Origin: Pararge aegeria
Taxonomy: Eukaryota > Arthropoda > Insecta > Lepidoptera > Nymphalidae
Assembly: GCF_905163445.1 (NCBI RefSeq)
Contig: NC_053193.1
Coordinates: forward strand, 7,130,001 to 7,194,000
Reading direction: 5' to 3'
Length of the DNA: 64,000 nt
A program made the position numbers and the translations under genes. The notes beneath the pieces are model-generated. The model did not search any database. It was not told where the DNA came from and saw only the letters and a list, made by a program, of their open reading frames with translations. Shown here piece by piece: positions 1 to 14,200 of this stretch. The number at the start of each line of letters is the position of its first letter. The stretch's first letter is position 1.

Positions 1-2208
1 ATGAATAATTAGGGGTTGGCTTTTTATAACTCTTAGCAATGCCTATCATCCAGTTTTTATAACTCGTACTGGAGATTTTCTTCATTTTATGTCATCTGCA
101 TACCCTGTGCATACCCTCTGTGCACGCCACTGGTAGGCACATACCCAATTAAAAGTTTGAACATTGCGGCTGTGGTGCGTAACTTCCTCTTCTAGATAAT
201 AGTTAAAACTCGAAAGGGGCCCTTAGTTATTATTAATTAGTGAATTTCAAGTAGTTTTGTGACTTATATTATCACTTCTGGGGATCAAAAACCAAGATAA
301 TAGTCACAGGATATAGGTATGCCTTATACGGTGCTCGTAAACATATTTCTGTTATAATTCTATGGCATTTTATGTGACCTCATTTGGGGAGTGGCAGTTT
401 AAATATATATATTATGGGTTTAACTGCTACTAATTACCGAGGTATAACAAAATAGTATGAATAAACGAAGAACATAAACTAAAATTCGAATTTGAAATAA
501 TTATCTTAGTTATGGTTGGAAGTACAGCAATTATATCTTGTAAACACCCATTTAAAAAAGGCGTAAAACTATTATGATTGAATGCGCCAATTTGCGATTC
601 AGTTACTAGTTGGTGCTAGTGTACTATCTACCAACCAGTTTGAGTTTAAAAATTAATTTTATTGAAGTGGGTAAAAGGGTAATTTATTATCATCACGAGC
701 GTAAAACCCGTTGACACGGATTAAAGGGTGCCAACGGGGCCCTATTTCTAATCATCCGTCTGTCTGTCCATCCGTCGATCAGCGAGCTGTATTTCATGAA
801 CAGTCGTAGGTAGATAGCTGCCGAAATAGTAATTTTCAATTCGTCTTCAAGAATTCGATTGCCAGTATAACAACAATAAATATTAAAAATTAAAAATAAA
901 TCTCATAAAAGTGGGATACATAAGTGTTTTGCATGTAGATTTTCCTATTGCACTCCGGTTCGGACCTCTTCGTCTACAAACTACTTCGTCTAACTCATAC
1001 TTAGCCGGTTTTTTTAAAGCTAGATAGCCGGTTTATCGAGGATTGATAGTAGGTATTGGGTTTATATTAAATTCATTCGAATATAAAGCAGGTGAAACCG
1101 CACGGCAAAGGCATAGCTAGTGAATGCATAAAACGTCCTGGTACACTGAATATCGATTTGTCGTTAATGAAAAACCTCTTTCATATAAACAAGTCGTTCA
1201 TGCATGGCCTATAGCTATACGTCATTTCCCTTTGTAGCAGTTTGCTTTGAATTTGCTTCAAAAATTCAAACGTGGTCTACTTTCTGGTAGCGACCGATAT
1301 ATAGAATGGGTGTAGTGACAAAAGTAGGGTTGTCAAACTTCAACTCTTGCAAGACATGATTTGGTATTGTATCCTGTGTAGATAACAGGCTGTCATCTAT
1401 TTAGTGGTATGGTGTGTCTCATAGTGCAGAAAACGATGAGTGACTAACAAGTGTATCAGTGCACGCACTGTATTGTTCAGAATATCCTGTTATTAAAGTA
1501 CATAATATGCACATTTACTATCTACTCGCTGCATTGTCTAGGATAATGCACCACATATTGTAATAAAGCGAAAATAACTACGTATTCACAGTTTGCAATG
1601 CTACTAATTGCTATTTCTGCTTAGTGCAACCACTTAGTGATTTAGATCTTTACATCTACATTTTTACCTTAAGATATAATATTATGTGCTATTGGGGATT
1701 TCATTAAGCACCATCCATGCATTTAATCGAGGAAGGTAATATACATAAATTTAATTTGTATTGCTAATGTTTGGGTATCCGCAACGGATAGATATTCAAA
1801 GAAAATTAACTCTTTCAACATTAAAGTTAAGTTAGTTTTTCTCAATATTTTAAGGAAAATTTTCTTGCACCGCCATTAAAATTTTAAAATGTCGGTAGCC
1901 CTAGACAAAATGGACTATTTTCATTTGGAAATGAGATGCAAAACTTCCTGTTCAAACAGCCTTTTTTATGCACGGAAAAAACGAATCTCTCTTTTGAATG
2001 AGTTCACAAGGATCTGTTTAAATTAATACGGTGCAGCGTTTGTTAGTTTCGGGTTATAATTTTGGAACATTTTGTTTTATTTTTAGCGTGTAAGGTAGTT
2101 TAGTCGTCAAAGCCGAGTGTGACATTTTAAGGTAATTTCGTTGTCTTATTAAGTACACCAAAACGAAAGAAAAAATTGTATAAGATTGATTTAGGGTTCG
2201 ATATCGAA
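1..2208. other. Non-coding, AT-rich; presumed cytohesin intron 1 or upstream
   Basis: No exon, RNA gene or intact mobile element is visible. It holds one degraded dispersed repeat (705-920, listed separately). Assignment to an intron is inferred only from the missing N-terminal cytohesin exon. Confidence 0.5.
705..920 (+). repeat. Degraded dispersed repeat ('CGTCTGTCTGTC' family)
   Basis: Contains GGGGCCCTATTTCTAATCAT, then CCGTCTGTCTGTCCATCCGT, an AGCGAGCTGTATTTCATGAA block and TATAACAACAATAAATATTA. This order is shared with a dispersed element common in lepidopteran introns. A second, shorter copy is at 40596-40700. I do not know its class; no TIRs or poly-A are visible. Confidence 0.55.
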
Positions 2209-2483
2209 ATGATAAATAAAATAAATAAATAAATATACTACGACAATACACACATCGCCACCTAGCCCCAAAGTAAGCGTAGCTTGTGTTATGGGTACTA
2301 AGATGACTGATGAATATTTTTATGAATTATATATACATAAATACTTAGAAAATACATATAAACACCCAGACACTGAAAAACACTTAATGCTCATCACACA
2401 AACGTTTTCCAGTTGTGGGAATCGAACCCACGGCCTTTGACTCAGAAAGCAGGGTCGCTGCCCACTGCGCCAGTCGGCCGTCA
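2209..2483 (-). mobile_element. tRNA-derived SINE, family A, near full length
   Basis: Read on the minus strand it begins GACGGCCGACTGGCGCAGTG (A box TGGCGCAGTGG), has a B box GGTTCGATTCC, a family-specific body (TGTTTTTCAGTGTCTGGGTG, then ACACAAGCTACGCTTACTTT) and an ATAAATAAATAAA-type tail at 2209-2230. Other copies in this window are at 36686-36953 (-), 60160-60424 (+) and a deleted one at 58280-58430 (+). It resembles SINEs described in butterflies. It is not a functional tRNA gene, since no acceptor stem closes. Confidence 0.88.
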
Positions 2484-2578
2484 AAATGGAACGTCTATCA
2501 TTTAAGATTATTTCACTAACCACTAAGGCTGGCGACATGAAATTTTAAATATAATATATGTTATAAGTAATAATTTAT

Positions 2579-2815
2579 TAATGACAAGTTTGCTTGGAAG
2601 CATCCGGCTCAGCTTTCATCTCACAAGATAGTAATGTTAAAATGTAAATAGTGGATGTTGGAAAAGAGCAACTGCCGAGTTTCTTGCCGGCTTCTTCTCG
2701 GTAGTATCTGCCTTTCAAACCGGTGGTAGAGTCACTAAACACAGACAGATTTACCGTTTCAAAATTGCTTATATTAGGCCTTCTTGAAATAAATGAATTT
2801 TGAATTTTTTTTTAA
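2579..2815 (+). mobile_element. 3' end of CR1-like non-LTR retrotransposon
   Basis: Shares long blocks with the reverse complement of 23101-23345: GAGTTTCTTGCCGGCTTCTT, AGTCACTA...ACAGAC, TATATTAGGCCT and CTTGAAATAAATGAATTTTG followed by T-rich sequence. The GAAATAAATG block contains AATAAA, consistent with a retroposon 3' end on the + strand. It lies 95 bp from the SINE at 2209-2483. The CR1-like assignment is from memory of similar lepidopteran sequences, not a search. Confidence 0.7.
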
Positions 2816-4836
2816 TAGTGACTCAATCGAATGATGAAACAACGAAAATTATTAATATTTTAAGAGGTGGAATGGTCAAACGGTCTTAAGATTTCAATTC
2901 TTCTGTAGATGGATTGAAACTGCAGAAGGTGTGACAAAAAATATCTCCGAGGTTTAATTATCGAAAACTCCAAAATAACTTAAAATAATTAAAGTATACT
3001 GGAAAAAATAAAACCAAGTTTCTAACTAGCATACTTAGCTATAGACGTTTACGAATAAAGGTAGTTTTCCTTTTATGAAAGTGATTTTTTGTTTATTACG
3101 TTAAGTTATTGTTTTACTTTATAATACTAGTTCATTTGGAGTACGGAACCCTCGGTGCAAGAGTATAACTACTATTTGGCCGGAATTTTTAATTCTACGT
3201 GCTTCTGATATTTTAGGCCAGCATGTCAGATTAGAATTGGTTTCAAAATAAATTGGAATTTTATAAATATCGACTCAGCGTTTTACGTTTGGCTTGATCT
3301 GCTTTCCTCTACGATTTTTTCACGTGTAGAGTATTTTCAGCGGTTCGTGTCATGTCATTAGGTTGCAATACATAATACCACTATCGTTGTTTTGTTTTTA
3401 CCCAACTAAGAGAGGGTAGTGTACAGCAGTATATATTTGTTCTATTCAGTATATGTACGGTTCTAATATATATACCTACCTGAAAGGTCAGGGTTCATAT
3501 TCGTCATCTGTCCCTTTTTTTTGTACCATTTGTACGTAAAGTTCACGTAAAAATTTAAACTGTCAAACCTAAAGCGTCAGTAATGGAATATTAGCATATT
3601 TGGCGGCCTTGCTGTTGGAACAAGCAAAAGAATTACGGTATCCGCATTGCGATTGGCAAGGGAAAAATTCTAGGCTATTGATAGAAAGTGTACTTACGAA
3701 CGATGCCAAAGTTTCAGTTACGTAGACCGTTCGACCTTACGTGTAGTTCATTCACTTGGCGCAAAAGGCACATTTGTTAAACTATCTGATACTAATCTGA
3801 TCAATTACTTAGGGCAAGGCCACACTAATGCGTCCAGTCAGCTTGTGGTGGCGCGTTCCCTTCCTTCTTGTGACCAATCACCATACGCAATTCGGTGAGT
3901 TGTGACTGGTTGTAAGGCACGCCACAGCGGACGTCTTGATTTGGCCATAACTTAATGCTGGCGCTTCACGTTTGCCTACATTATGGCGAAAGTTGTGGCA
4001 AAGATATCAGCTAAAAGTTCGTGATAGCGTCCGTACGGTAGAAGGTCGGTTCAGGCCAATGTGCGAAATAATTTTCGGCTTTGTAGATCTCTATAAAGCG
4101 AAAAGTTTCTTCATTGGTCATTGTTAATGATATTTTGTTGACACTAGTAACTACGCGTGAATATATTTAAATCACTTACGTGCAATCTTATTGGGAGCGT
4201 GTAACAAACAAAAAGTGCGTCCAGCGTGTGGACGCGGCATTCACTCAGCTCTGCCACAACCCTTTGATCTTTATTAAATAACCGATACAAAATGGATCTG
4301 GCGCCAACTAGTGTTCCAGTATTCCAATACATACAACATAAGCATAATTACCCGCTCTACATGACAGCCATATTCATACAGGCCTTACCATTCGCCACAA
4401 TGTTGGCCAACGTGAAAAAACTGCATTAGTCAAATATTTTGATACTTTTACAATATAGGTCGATGTTTTCAGGTTGATTTTTTCGTCAAATCGATTAGTT
4501 ACCGTTGATTTTAACATCGAATACTAACAAAGTTTTTAACTGTTTAGTTTGTGTACAAGGTTGACGTGTGTTATCACCGTTGTGCAAAGGCTAGGCTACC
4601 TTTGTTATTTATTTAGGTCTTGTCCTAATTGGAGTTTATGCTAATTTGTAGACGTGACTCTTGTATTAACGCGTGACTGTTTAGCTAAGCTTATAATATT
4701 TCAGGTAGGTACGCATTTTATTGGTATGCCGCTTTGCCATTATCCTGTTTTTCATTCCCTGACGCAAATAAGGGTTTTATGAGTTTGACTCACATACACA
4801 TCGTAATAGTGTTTAATTCTAATGGTTTTGGTATGG

Positions 4837-4871
4837 CGAATAATATCTTATCAGTAATAAGATATTATTCG
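4837..4871. repeat. Hairpin, 15-bp perfect arms, 5-nt loop
   Basis: Arms 4837-4851 and 4857-4871, loop CAGTA. Allowing one mismatch the pairing extends to 4833-4875. Confidence 0.9.
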
Positions 4872-6649
4872 TCATTTAGAATTATCAGCTGTTTTCAACT
4901 GGGGAAAGAATCATAGTTACTACTTCCACCTGACTTCAAATTTAATACACTAATACATTAAATTTTTAATGATAATCAGCATTAGGAATCCATTTGATTG
5001 ATTTCATATTTAATAACAATCAATAAAGGTAACGTATATTCCGTAGGTAGCGATTGTTATTTATTTTTATTATTATTATTATTTTAAATTTTTACAAAAA
5101 CCGGTTACAAATGGCTGACTCAATATTAAAGCATTTTCTACCAGCCAACCTTTAGACATGCGAGAAATTATTAGTTTTATTGAAATGACAATGAATACCT
5201 TAACTTAATGCTGCAAGCACCCACCGTACTCCTTGAGCAGAGGGGTCCTGATTCTTTTTTAAAAGCGTTAAATAGCCTGTTATTTTTTTGGCTTTTTTAA
5301 ATTTAACGTGATTGAAACTGCAAGGAGTTTAAATAATACCGACTTTTAAAGTATTGTTAATGAATAAACAATTAATACAAAAGTTGTGCGCAAGCGATTT
5401 ACCAGTTGTGGAGTTACGTTCCTTACTTTGTACCTTCGTTTCCGAAAATCTATTCCATATAAATCCAAAGTTATACGAAGACATTGACGATACGTACCCG
5501 TTATTTAGGTCTTACTGGGAACCTTATTTTTAAGGCAGTTACAAAGTTGCGCTGTTGTTTAACATAATGAAGTAATTTCCCTAGTGAATTAAGTGATTCT
5601 GAAAATACAATTTCAATTAACGTTAAACCTACGATTTTCATAATTTGTGAATGCCAACAGCATCCAATAAGCTCGCAAGTTTTCGCTTTTTAATTTACCT
5701 TTGCTGCTTTTTAAACTGTGAGAATTTTGCATGCATTTCCAAATAGAAAAACACAGAGAGCAACCAACAAAAAATGCCTAAAGCTGTTCTTCAAGTATTT
5801 TTTGTTTATTTTTATTTTGAAATTATGGGATTTTATAATTGGTAAGTTGTTGAATTTTAAATGATGAGAACTTGGAGTAGTTCCATTCATTTTTTTTTCT
5901 TTTTCATTGTCCAGGGATAGCGGAATAGCAAACTGCTTTATTACTGCGTTTCCTTTGTATAGATTAAACGGGTAGGTAAGCCACGCGCTCGGAAGCTAAT
6001 AATAAACAATTTGTAAGATAATTTTGTTTGTAGCGGTATTTATCATAAACTTTTGCGTTTGTATGCTTAGGACTTTTGCCAATAATATTTAAGAAACTTT
6101 GCCAAGTCTTCTTATGGAGTGCGTCTGGGCTTACGGCCAAGGTTCATTTGCCCGTATATTGAGTTAATGTTTCTTTTTTTGGTTCCATAACATAACTCTC
6201 AGTTTCTAACAAAGTGGAAAACCATTTATTTATTTTCATGACCAATAATTCGGTGTCGCGAAAAGTTTAGCCTTCTTTATTCATAGTTTTGAGTGTTCGG
6301 GATCCGAAACTATGACTAAGCTTCCGCAGTCCGTTTGCCCGACTGTCTGTCTCGTAATAGGTAGGGAGTTGAAATGTGTTACCGTTTAAAAAAAAAAATT
6401 ATATCATTTTGCCCTTGTTTCATAGGCACGGAATGGGTACCTCGGTACGGAATCTTGGCCGGTTTTTTCTTTACCTTTTTTCTTTCTTAACTAGTATTTA
6501 TTCCTTATTTACGCACTTCTGCCAAAAATACGTTGAGCCATTGAATGCAAGGTTTACTGTTCAGTTTTTAAATATGTTATCGTTTTATTTATTATCATAA
6601 CAAAAACAAATGCTTACAAAATATCCTAATGTTACCTTAAAGTTTCAAA

Positions 6650-6699
6650 AAAATTACATGGTACAAAATAAACCATTATTTTATGTACCATGTAATTTT
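6650..6699. repeat. Hairpin, 15+7-bp arms, ACCA loop
   Basis: Outer arms 6650-6664 and 6685-6699 are perfect. Inside them AAAATAA / TTATTTT pair around a 4-nt ACCA loop, with a 2-nt bulge (AT) on the right side. Confidence 0.88.
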
Positions 6700-8206
6700 C
6701 TCTAGCAGCTATTTTTTCTGCAGCGGCATTATGTATTTAAAGCACATTTATTATTACCCGAACTTGATATTAAAATCTATGCTTTCTGATTGTCCCCTTT
6801 AGAAGTGCAATGTTCAAATTATGATCTACCAAAATTCCGCGGTCTATTTAGGTTCCAACTGTAGAAGCCTTAGTAATTTGTTGTGACGGGAAGGGGGGAC
6901 TTTTTGCCAGTAGACTTTTTACTCCGCACACATAACAATTTGATACCCATTATTTCCGCGGATTTTCCTTCGTTTGTGCCGACCCTAATTGGTATAAAGG
7001 CAAGGAAGTACAGTACGCACCCGATCGTGTACGTTTATCCAAGGGGAGGTGCTTTGACCTTGTCGGGGAAAGGGGGTTTGCGAACGTAGCGCACGGTCAG
7101 CGACTCGCCAAACGGGTTATATTACATTGCTTTTTAATGACCCGTACCTTAGAGGCTTTATACAATTTGTTTATTTTATTAATAGCACCATCACCATTAT
7201 TATTATACCGATATACTATCTATACGAATATATGCGAGCTTAGCTAAGAGTAAAGGCACTTTTAGTTTTTGTAGCTAAGACAGTGAAATGCTGCAGTGAA
7301 TAGGTATACAAAGTTTTAGGATTAAGTTGTTTATAGGATTTGGAAAGGGGTATGTTCGCCACTTTAATTTAGGCAGATATATTTAAAAAAAAAAAAGTTT
7401 TTTTGGCACATACCTTTAATACTCTACCGTTCGAAAAATAAATACCGGTTCGTAGGAATTCAAGTCGTATTTCAAACATTTCGTTTGACATTTTTAAGTG
7501 AGCAATTTAGCAAATGCCACAGCGTATTTCAAATGGGTGACCAGGCAGCGTGAAGTGGACCTTTGCGATTCTCCCAAACTACATTATAGGCACTTTAAAA
7601 GCTTAAGACGTAATTTGCTTCAAGCGATCCAACACGGGGCGTTTGTTTGGGGACCATTATCGTTTCCTTTTTTGCATGACGACATTTGCGAATCAGAAAC
7701 TGTTCAGAGACCTGGTAAATAACCATAATTTTCGTTACACAAGCGTCGTTAGTAGTAGCAGATTCTAACCGTATGTCATTTTGTTAGTATCGAATTGGTT
7801 TATTTTTAGAAATGAGTTCTATTTAACAGAAAACACTCTGGTATCTGTATAGTAAAATACCCAACCGTGACACGAGTGTTCTCGCATATGCTTAATGTCA
7901 GTAGACATGTTTTTACCACGCCATGTTTTTGTTGCTTATTTGTACAAACAATCTTTTGCAGTGTAGAGGCTTCTTATTTTGTTGGGGCCGTAGTCTACCA
8001 AATTGCTTTACTGTGGGTCTTCGTGTTTCCCCGAACTATAGTTATAATTAATTGCTCTCCTTGAAACAAATCTTAGTTTGCGAAATTGCGTCATATTTGA
8101 ACGCATATACCTAATAGAAAATTTAGAACCTCCTACTGCCAGTAACGATTACTCGTAAGTACGTATTCTTTGAGGTTCAACCCTTGGCAATAATAACTAG
8201 GTTAGA

Positions 8207-8243
8207 TTTCGTTAGATAACATAGTCTTTGTTATCTAACGAAA
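8207..8243. repeat. Hairpin, 14-bp perfect arms, 9-nt loop
   Basis: Arms 8207-8220 (TTTCGTTAGATAAC) and 8230-8243, loop ATAGTCTTT. Confidence 0.9.
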
Positions 8244-8688
8244 AAAGACTATATTTAGGGTTTTTATCATGGTTTTCTTGAGAAAAGAAGGCTATCTCAT
8301 GTTTTCGTGGACTACCAAATAGATAAAAATCATTTGTTGTTAGAGCAAACGCACGCCCAAGGATAGTGTTCCTATAAGTGCTTAAGTTATTTAACACTAT
8401 ACCTACAAGTTTTATAACTATGCAAGAGTCACGATTTAAAATTCCTGGCGAACAGATCGTGACTTCTGAGGATTGCAATATGTATATATATTTTTTTTTA
8501 ATACAGTTGTTTTTCGATATGTCTAATGAATAAGACTGGGGCATTTGCTCGAAATTTAAATTGTTAAGATATTTTAACGTTTGTTCAGATGGCTATGGAA
8601 TTCGTTTTTGTAATTATTACCATGTTGATACACAATTGGGGTTATTTAAAGGTGATGGTGATAGTTTCGTCTTTTAAACAAGTAAGAT

Positions 8689-8712
8689 CTAAAAACATGC
8701 TCATGTTTTTAG
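8689..8712. repeat. Palindrome, 11-bp arms, 2-nt centre
   Basis: CTAAAAACATG at 8689-8699 and its complement at 8702-8712, separated by CT. Confidence 0.9.
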
Positions 8713-11280
8713 TAAGGTGAACGCTCAGACAACTTCGATACCGTATTATAAACCGGATTAAATGTGACGGCATTCAGCATAAAACATTTTGGTTACCCGA
8801 TTTATTATATCAAATATAATAAATATATTGTAAAATAAATGTTGACCAAATCATGATTTCATCTGAATGTTGACGACGTCTGAATCCATTACCTAAATTA
8901 CTAGAACAGTTCGAAGAACCTTTATGTGAGACATACCTTGTTTAAAAAGCGATTAGTCAGAGAAACGGCCGTAAATATTGAGTGACAGTAAATCAAATTA
9001 ATTACTTAAATAATAAATAAAACAAACGGGGTGAGCTAAAAAAAAGGTAAATCAAAAACTCAAAAAGAAGAGTTGGAGTTAATATTATAGCTTGCTCCGC
9101 TTGCAGTCGTTCAGTTACATTTAGAAGAAAAATGTTTGCTTCACAGATGCTTACAATATCTCGGCAATAAAAGAGAATATAGTCACTTCCGTTCGCCGCC
9201 ATTGAACTTACCAAATATTTGACCGCGATTAAGTCGTGAGAGCAAAACTGCCCTCAGTAGCGCCAGCAATGAACATATTATGCCTGACTCAAATGGGTCA
9301 TCGCGCCACGTTTTATTATTTATATTAATCAATAGTATCTGGGAAGACGGACCGACATTCCAAACAAATGACATCAAGTTCATCAAGGCGCCGGTTATAA
9401 TGGTTTTTTTTTCGAAATATTAACTGTTATATTACTGCGTGTGAACTGCGTCAGTATATGAACAAAATGGCCCAAACTCATTGGTGTTTAGCGTTAAGAG
9501 AGCACCAGGCGGGCGTACGAGATCACCATTCATTGCCGACTCAACCAGTGTAGATTAACCAAATACAGCGAGCGATCCTACGTGACAAATTATTCGTGAT
9601 CTGTAGTAGTTCATAAGGACATTGTATGATCCCAATGCCCGCTTTCACTAACGACGGACAAGGCAATGCCTAAGTAACTTCGTAGTAAAGTAAGATTCCT
9701 CGGCATACATTTATCTTTCATCGTTCGATTTTTTACTAAGCATCTCATATAACCTACAATGTCTATGGTTCTTGCGACAAGGTGTTTTGACAACATAAGG
9801 ATTATTTTATGGGTTATGAGGAAAAATTGAATTTATATTTTTTTCACCTGTCAAGTGTCAGTCTTCGAATAACGCTTGTACACTTTACGATCTGCCGATC
9901 CGGTTTCCTAACTTGAGACGGATATTTCTCTGGAAATTACCTAAATCACTAGGCATCCGATTAAGGCGGTTCCTAGGTTTAGTGAAAAACGGCATTAGAA
10001 TGCTAAGAGAGGGCGCTGATTTACGTGTGAGACGAATTAGTGTAAAATATTTATTCGCAGGATCATGTCTATTAATAATTACATTTTCTTTATCCTTTTT
10101 CTTTGGAAAAAGGCATATCACCGTACAACCGTACATCATATATATTAAATCATACCTATGATGAAGAGCATTTATTAAGTAAAATCCACTTCTAGCAATT
10201 CTAATACTAAATCTCAAGATGACTATGTACAAGCTGGGTTTAATATAGATAATAATAATTCACGGTCATGGCCGTAAATACGTAGTCGATGGTTACAGCA
10301 CTTAAATATGTTTTACCACATGCTCCATATGGCTGGTCGCTGTAAGCACTTGAAATTATACAAATATCCCGATAAAATAAAAGGGTTTCTGGCTTATTAA
10401 ATTAAAGTAGAATGTTAATATAATTTTAAAATTATCATGGATTTTAGAAACTCCTGCTAATGTCATCGTAAAAGGCTTTCGAGGTTCTTTAGTAGAATCC
10501 TGCGTATTATGATTGTCTTCTATAAAGGTTAAAAAATTAACATTGAGATGGATGAAGCTTTACGATGATACTTTATAGCGTTCATGACCTTTATCTTTAC
10601 GAAAGTGAAAGCATATGAAGTTTATTCATCGCTTCTGAAGTAGTTGTGTAGTGCAACTATATCAAACTTAGTGTTTGACCGCACATTTTGAACAATTATT
10701 AAAAGTTTACATAATATTTTGAGAAAAAAAATGTTATTGCAGCAACTAACGTTTATCTTTATATACGAGGAAGTTCACATCCTGATAAAGCTCATTATTA
10801 GTATGCCGCAAATGTTCGAAACTACACAATATTTCCTGGTACAGATTCATGCAAGTATAGTTTTTATTTCTCTAATTATTTTATTAAATTATTTGGTACG
10901 TGCTCTGTTTATGTACTTTATAGTTCTACTAGCTATTCCCCGCGGTTTCACGCGCTTACTAAGAAACATAACGAAATATTTTATTAAAGTTGAAGAATCG
11001 CGTGCTCATAGACATAAACTTGGCTCTCACTCAGTGACGATCTTATTATCTTTTTAAATTTTCATAGTATCTTATGCATTTAAATTGCTGCTACATAAAA
11101 TAAGGTTTCTTCATAACAATATAACTTCATAACATTATTTAAGAATGAATTATTATTATTAATGATTTATTTTTAACAGTAAGACTATGTGAATGTAGGT
11201 TTCTAAAATCCCTGCAGTAGTAGTAGTTACTGAGTACAAATACACAAAAAATCCTATCATTTCTGTTTATAATACATATT

Positions 11281-14200
11281 GGTATAGATTATGCACGATG
11301 CTTTTCACTGTCCAATTCTACACTTAGTGCCTTCAAAGGTTTTATTTAATTCAACTACATATTAAAAAATATATAGTTTAGACACAGCTCCATGCCAGTT
11401 TATATTAGATATCGTGTAACTTAAAGCTTGTTTAATTTCCACCTGTCCCTTGGCATTCAGAACTGTTTCTACTTTTCTATGTTTCTTTTAATCACTATTA
11501 TTTACACCTGTCGGTAATTTTCAAAACCTTTTAATTGGCTTATAAAAGCTGTTCTCTATCCAACTCGCCGGTCGTATGTTTGATAACCTTGGCAAGTAAT
11601 ATTTGTTTATGTAGATAAAACTAATATTTAAATAAAAAATTTATTAAAGTATAGACCCCAGGAAGTAGGTGACTAATGATTATTATTTAAATTCTACGTA
11701 CCCATTAGACGATATTCTAGGTATTCTCATATTGCGTTCCACTATTAAACCTCGAATGGAATATGGAAATATTATGTTTGTATTCATCGAAAGCACGTTA
11801 GTATATAATATTAGCATCGGATTACATTACCGGCTGAAAGTCAATGGCGTTGTTTGAATTTGTGGGGGCGATGGCCGAGTCCTCCGCATGTGTACCACGC
11901 GCCACCGCTCCCATACCAACTGTCTCATTAGCTCCCTTCGCAAATATTTTTACTCTTATTGCGTCTGCTTAGCCCTCGCCGGGACTTTTATGCACGTAAC
12001 AATTGTGTTCCGTTCACTTTTATTGACTGTAAACTAACCAATACTTTTTTTGCTCGTACTTACAGTGTTAACTACAGCTGGGCGGTTATACCAACATTTA
12101 TTAGAACGTATCGTAAAATTTTATTTCCTATTTAATATTAACGTTTTTAGCCCCAAACTTGAAAAAGTATGGTGTTTTAAGACCTACCACAGTACTTAGT
12201 GCCTGTACCTGTATTGGTGGGTCAAAAAAAAATGCGGTGTTTGAACGCTATATGTTTCTCACTGATAATAGATAAATATACCTGTTCATTGTAGTAGCTA
12301 TTCGAGGACGATAACCAATTTTCTCTGTGTTGACACTTTCCCTTGGCTAATCGGCTACATAACTCTGCAATAAAGTAACCTTGTCCTGATGCTGTAGTCA
12401 ACCAAGAGTACGGATGCGTGCCGCAGCACCTTGATTCATTATTATATTTTTAGAATTAACAGGGGGTTATTACATCGTGAGCTGTACTAATTTTTCATTT
12501 TAATATTTTTAGGGTTTCTCATAACTTAAAGAGAAAAAAAGGAATAGTTACAGATTCACTTCTTTGTCCGTTCCGTCTGTCAATACTCTTTTTTTTCCGG
12601 CAAGCGTAGAGGCATCCTGCCGAAATTAATATTAATAACTCAGGTCCTGAATCCCTTGACACTATAAAAAAAAAAACTATCTGTAAAAATGGCCAACGCA
12701 ATCAAAAAATACGGTTGTCTATGCCACATGTATAACAGCCGCAAGGAAATCGAAACCTGTAGTATAGCTAATTTCCTTGTACCAACAATTATGGTTGGCA
12801 AGAAGCAATATTTACAGATTTGATATTTTTATGCTTCATATCTTCCCACTACTGTATTACGATATTTATTTTAGTTAAATTGTTTGTATAACCAATGATC
12901 AATTTTATAATACAGCACTGGGTCCATAAATAACTCTTAACGAGTTCCCCTATGACCTAATTCTTGCTTCGACGCCGGTATTCATTAAGTTGTTTTTTGT
13001 AGGAGAAATTTTTAATTACTGCCTTTCTAATTAAGTACGTCTGAATCTTCAATCTTAGGCATGAACTTGGACTCATTTTATCAAGATACGTGGTAATAGT
13101 TGAATTTGGTATAGATTATGCACGATGCTTTTCACTGTCCAATTCTACACTTAGTGCCTTCAAAGGTTTTATTTAATTCAACTACATATTAAAAAATATA
13201 TAGTTTAGACACAGCTCCATGCCAGTTTATATTAGATATCGTGTAACTTAAAGCTTGTTTAATTTCCACCTGTCCCTTGGCATTCAGAACTGTTTCTACT
13301 TTTCTATGTTTCTTTTAATCACTATTATTTACACCTGTCGGTAATTTTCAAAACCTTTTAATTGGCTTATAAAAGCTGTTCTCTATCCAACTCGCCGGTC
13401 GTATGTTTGATAACCTTGGCAAGTAATATTTGTTTATGTAGATAAAACTAATATTTAAATAAAAAATTTATTAAAGTATAGACCCCAGGAAGTAGGTGAC
13501 TAATGATTATTATTTAAATTCTACGTACCCATTAGACGATATTCTAGGTATTCTCATATTGCGTTCCACTATTAAACCTCGAATGGAATATGGAAATATT
13601 ATGTTTGTATTCATCGAAAGCACGTTAGTATATAATATTAGCATCGGATTACATTACCGGCTGAAAGTCAATGGCGTTGTTTGAATTTGTGGGGGCGATG
13701 GCCGAGTCCTCCGCATGTGTACCACGCGCCACCGCTCCCATACCAACTGTCTCATTAGCTCCCTTCGCAAATATTTTTACTCTTATTGCGTCTGCTTAGC
13801 CCTCGCCGGGACTTTTATGCACGTAACAATTGTGTTCCGTTCACTTTTATTGACTGTAAACTAACCAATACTTTTTTGCTCGTACTTACAGTGTTAACTA
13901 CAGCTGGGCGGTTATACCAACATTTATTAGAACGTATCGTAAAATTTTATTTCCTATTTAATATTAACGTTTTTAGCCCCAAACTTGAAAAAGTATGGTG
14001 TTTTAAGACCTACCACAGTACTTAGTGCCTGTACCTGTATTGGTGGGTCAAAAAAAAATGCGGTGTTTGAACGCTATATGTTTCTCACTGATAATAGATA
14101 AATATACCTGTTCATTGTAGTAGCTATTCGAGGACGATAACCAATTTTCTCTGTGTTGACACTTTCCCTTGGCTAATCGGCTACATAACTCTGCAATAAA

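Larger units (their letters stand above)
2816..11280. other. Non-coding, AT-rich; hairpins only
   Basis: No supported exon or RNA gene. Scattered short open frames (for example 8212-8544 minus, 10719-11057 plus) show no recognisable motif and have AT-driven composition. Perfect or near-perfect hairpins at 4837-4871, 6650-6699, 8207-8243 and 8689-8712 are listed separately. A (TTA)n run is at about 5060-5085. Confidence 0.6.

Noticed and set aside
10719..11057. 112-codon open frame with hydrophobic segments
   Set aside because: Hydrophobicity follows from T-rich codons; no motif, no splice context and no repeat of it elsewhere.
13786..14025. 79-codon open frame in duplicated copy 2 only
   Set aside because: It exists only because a T-run is one base shorter than in copy 1; the translation has no recognisable content.
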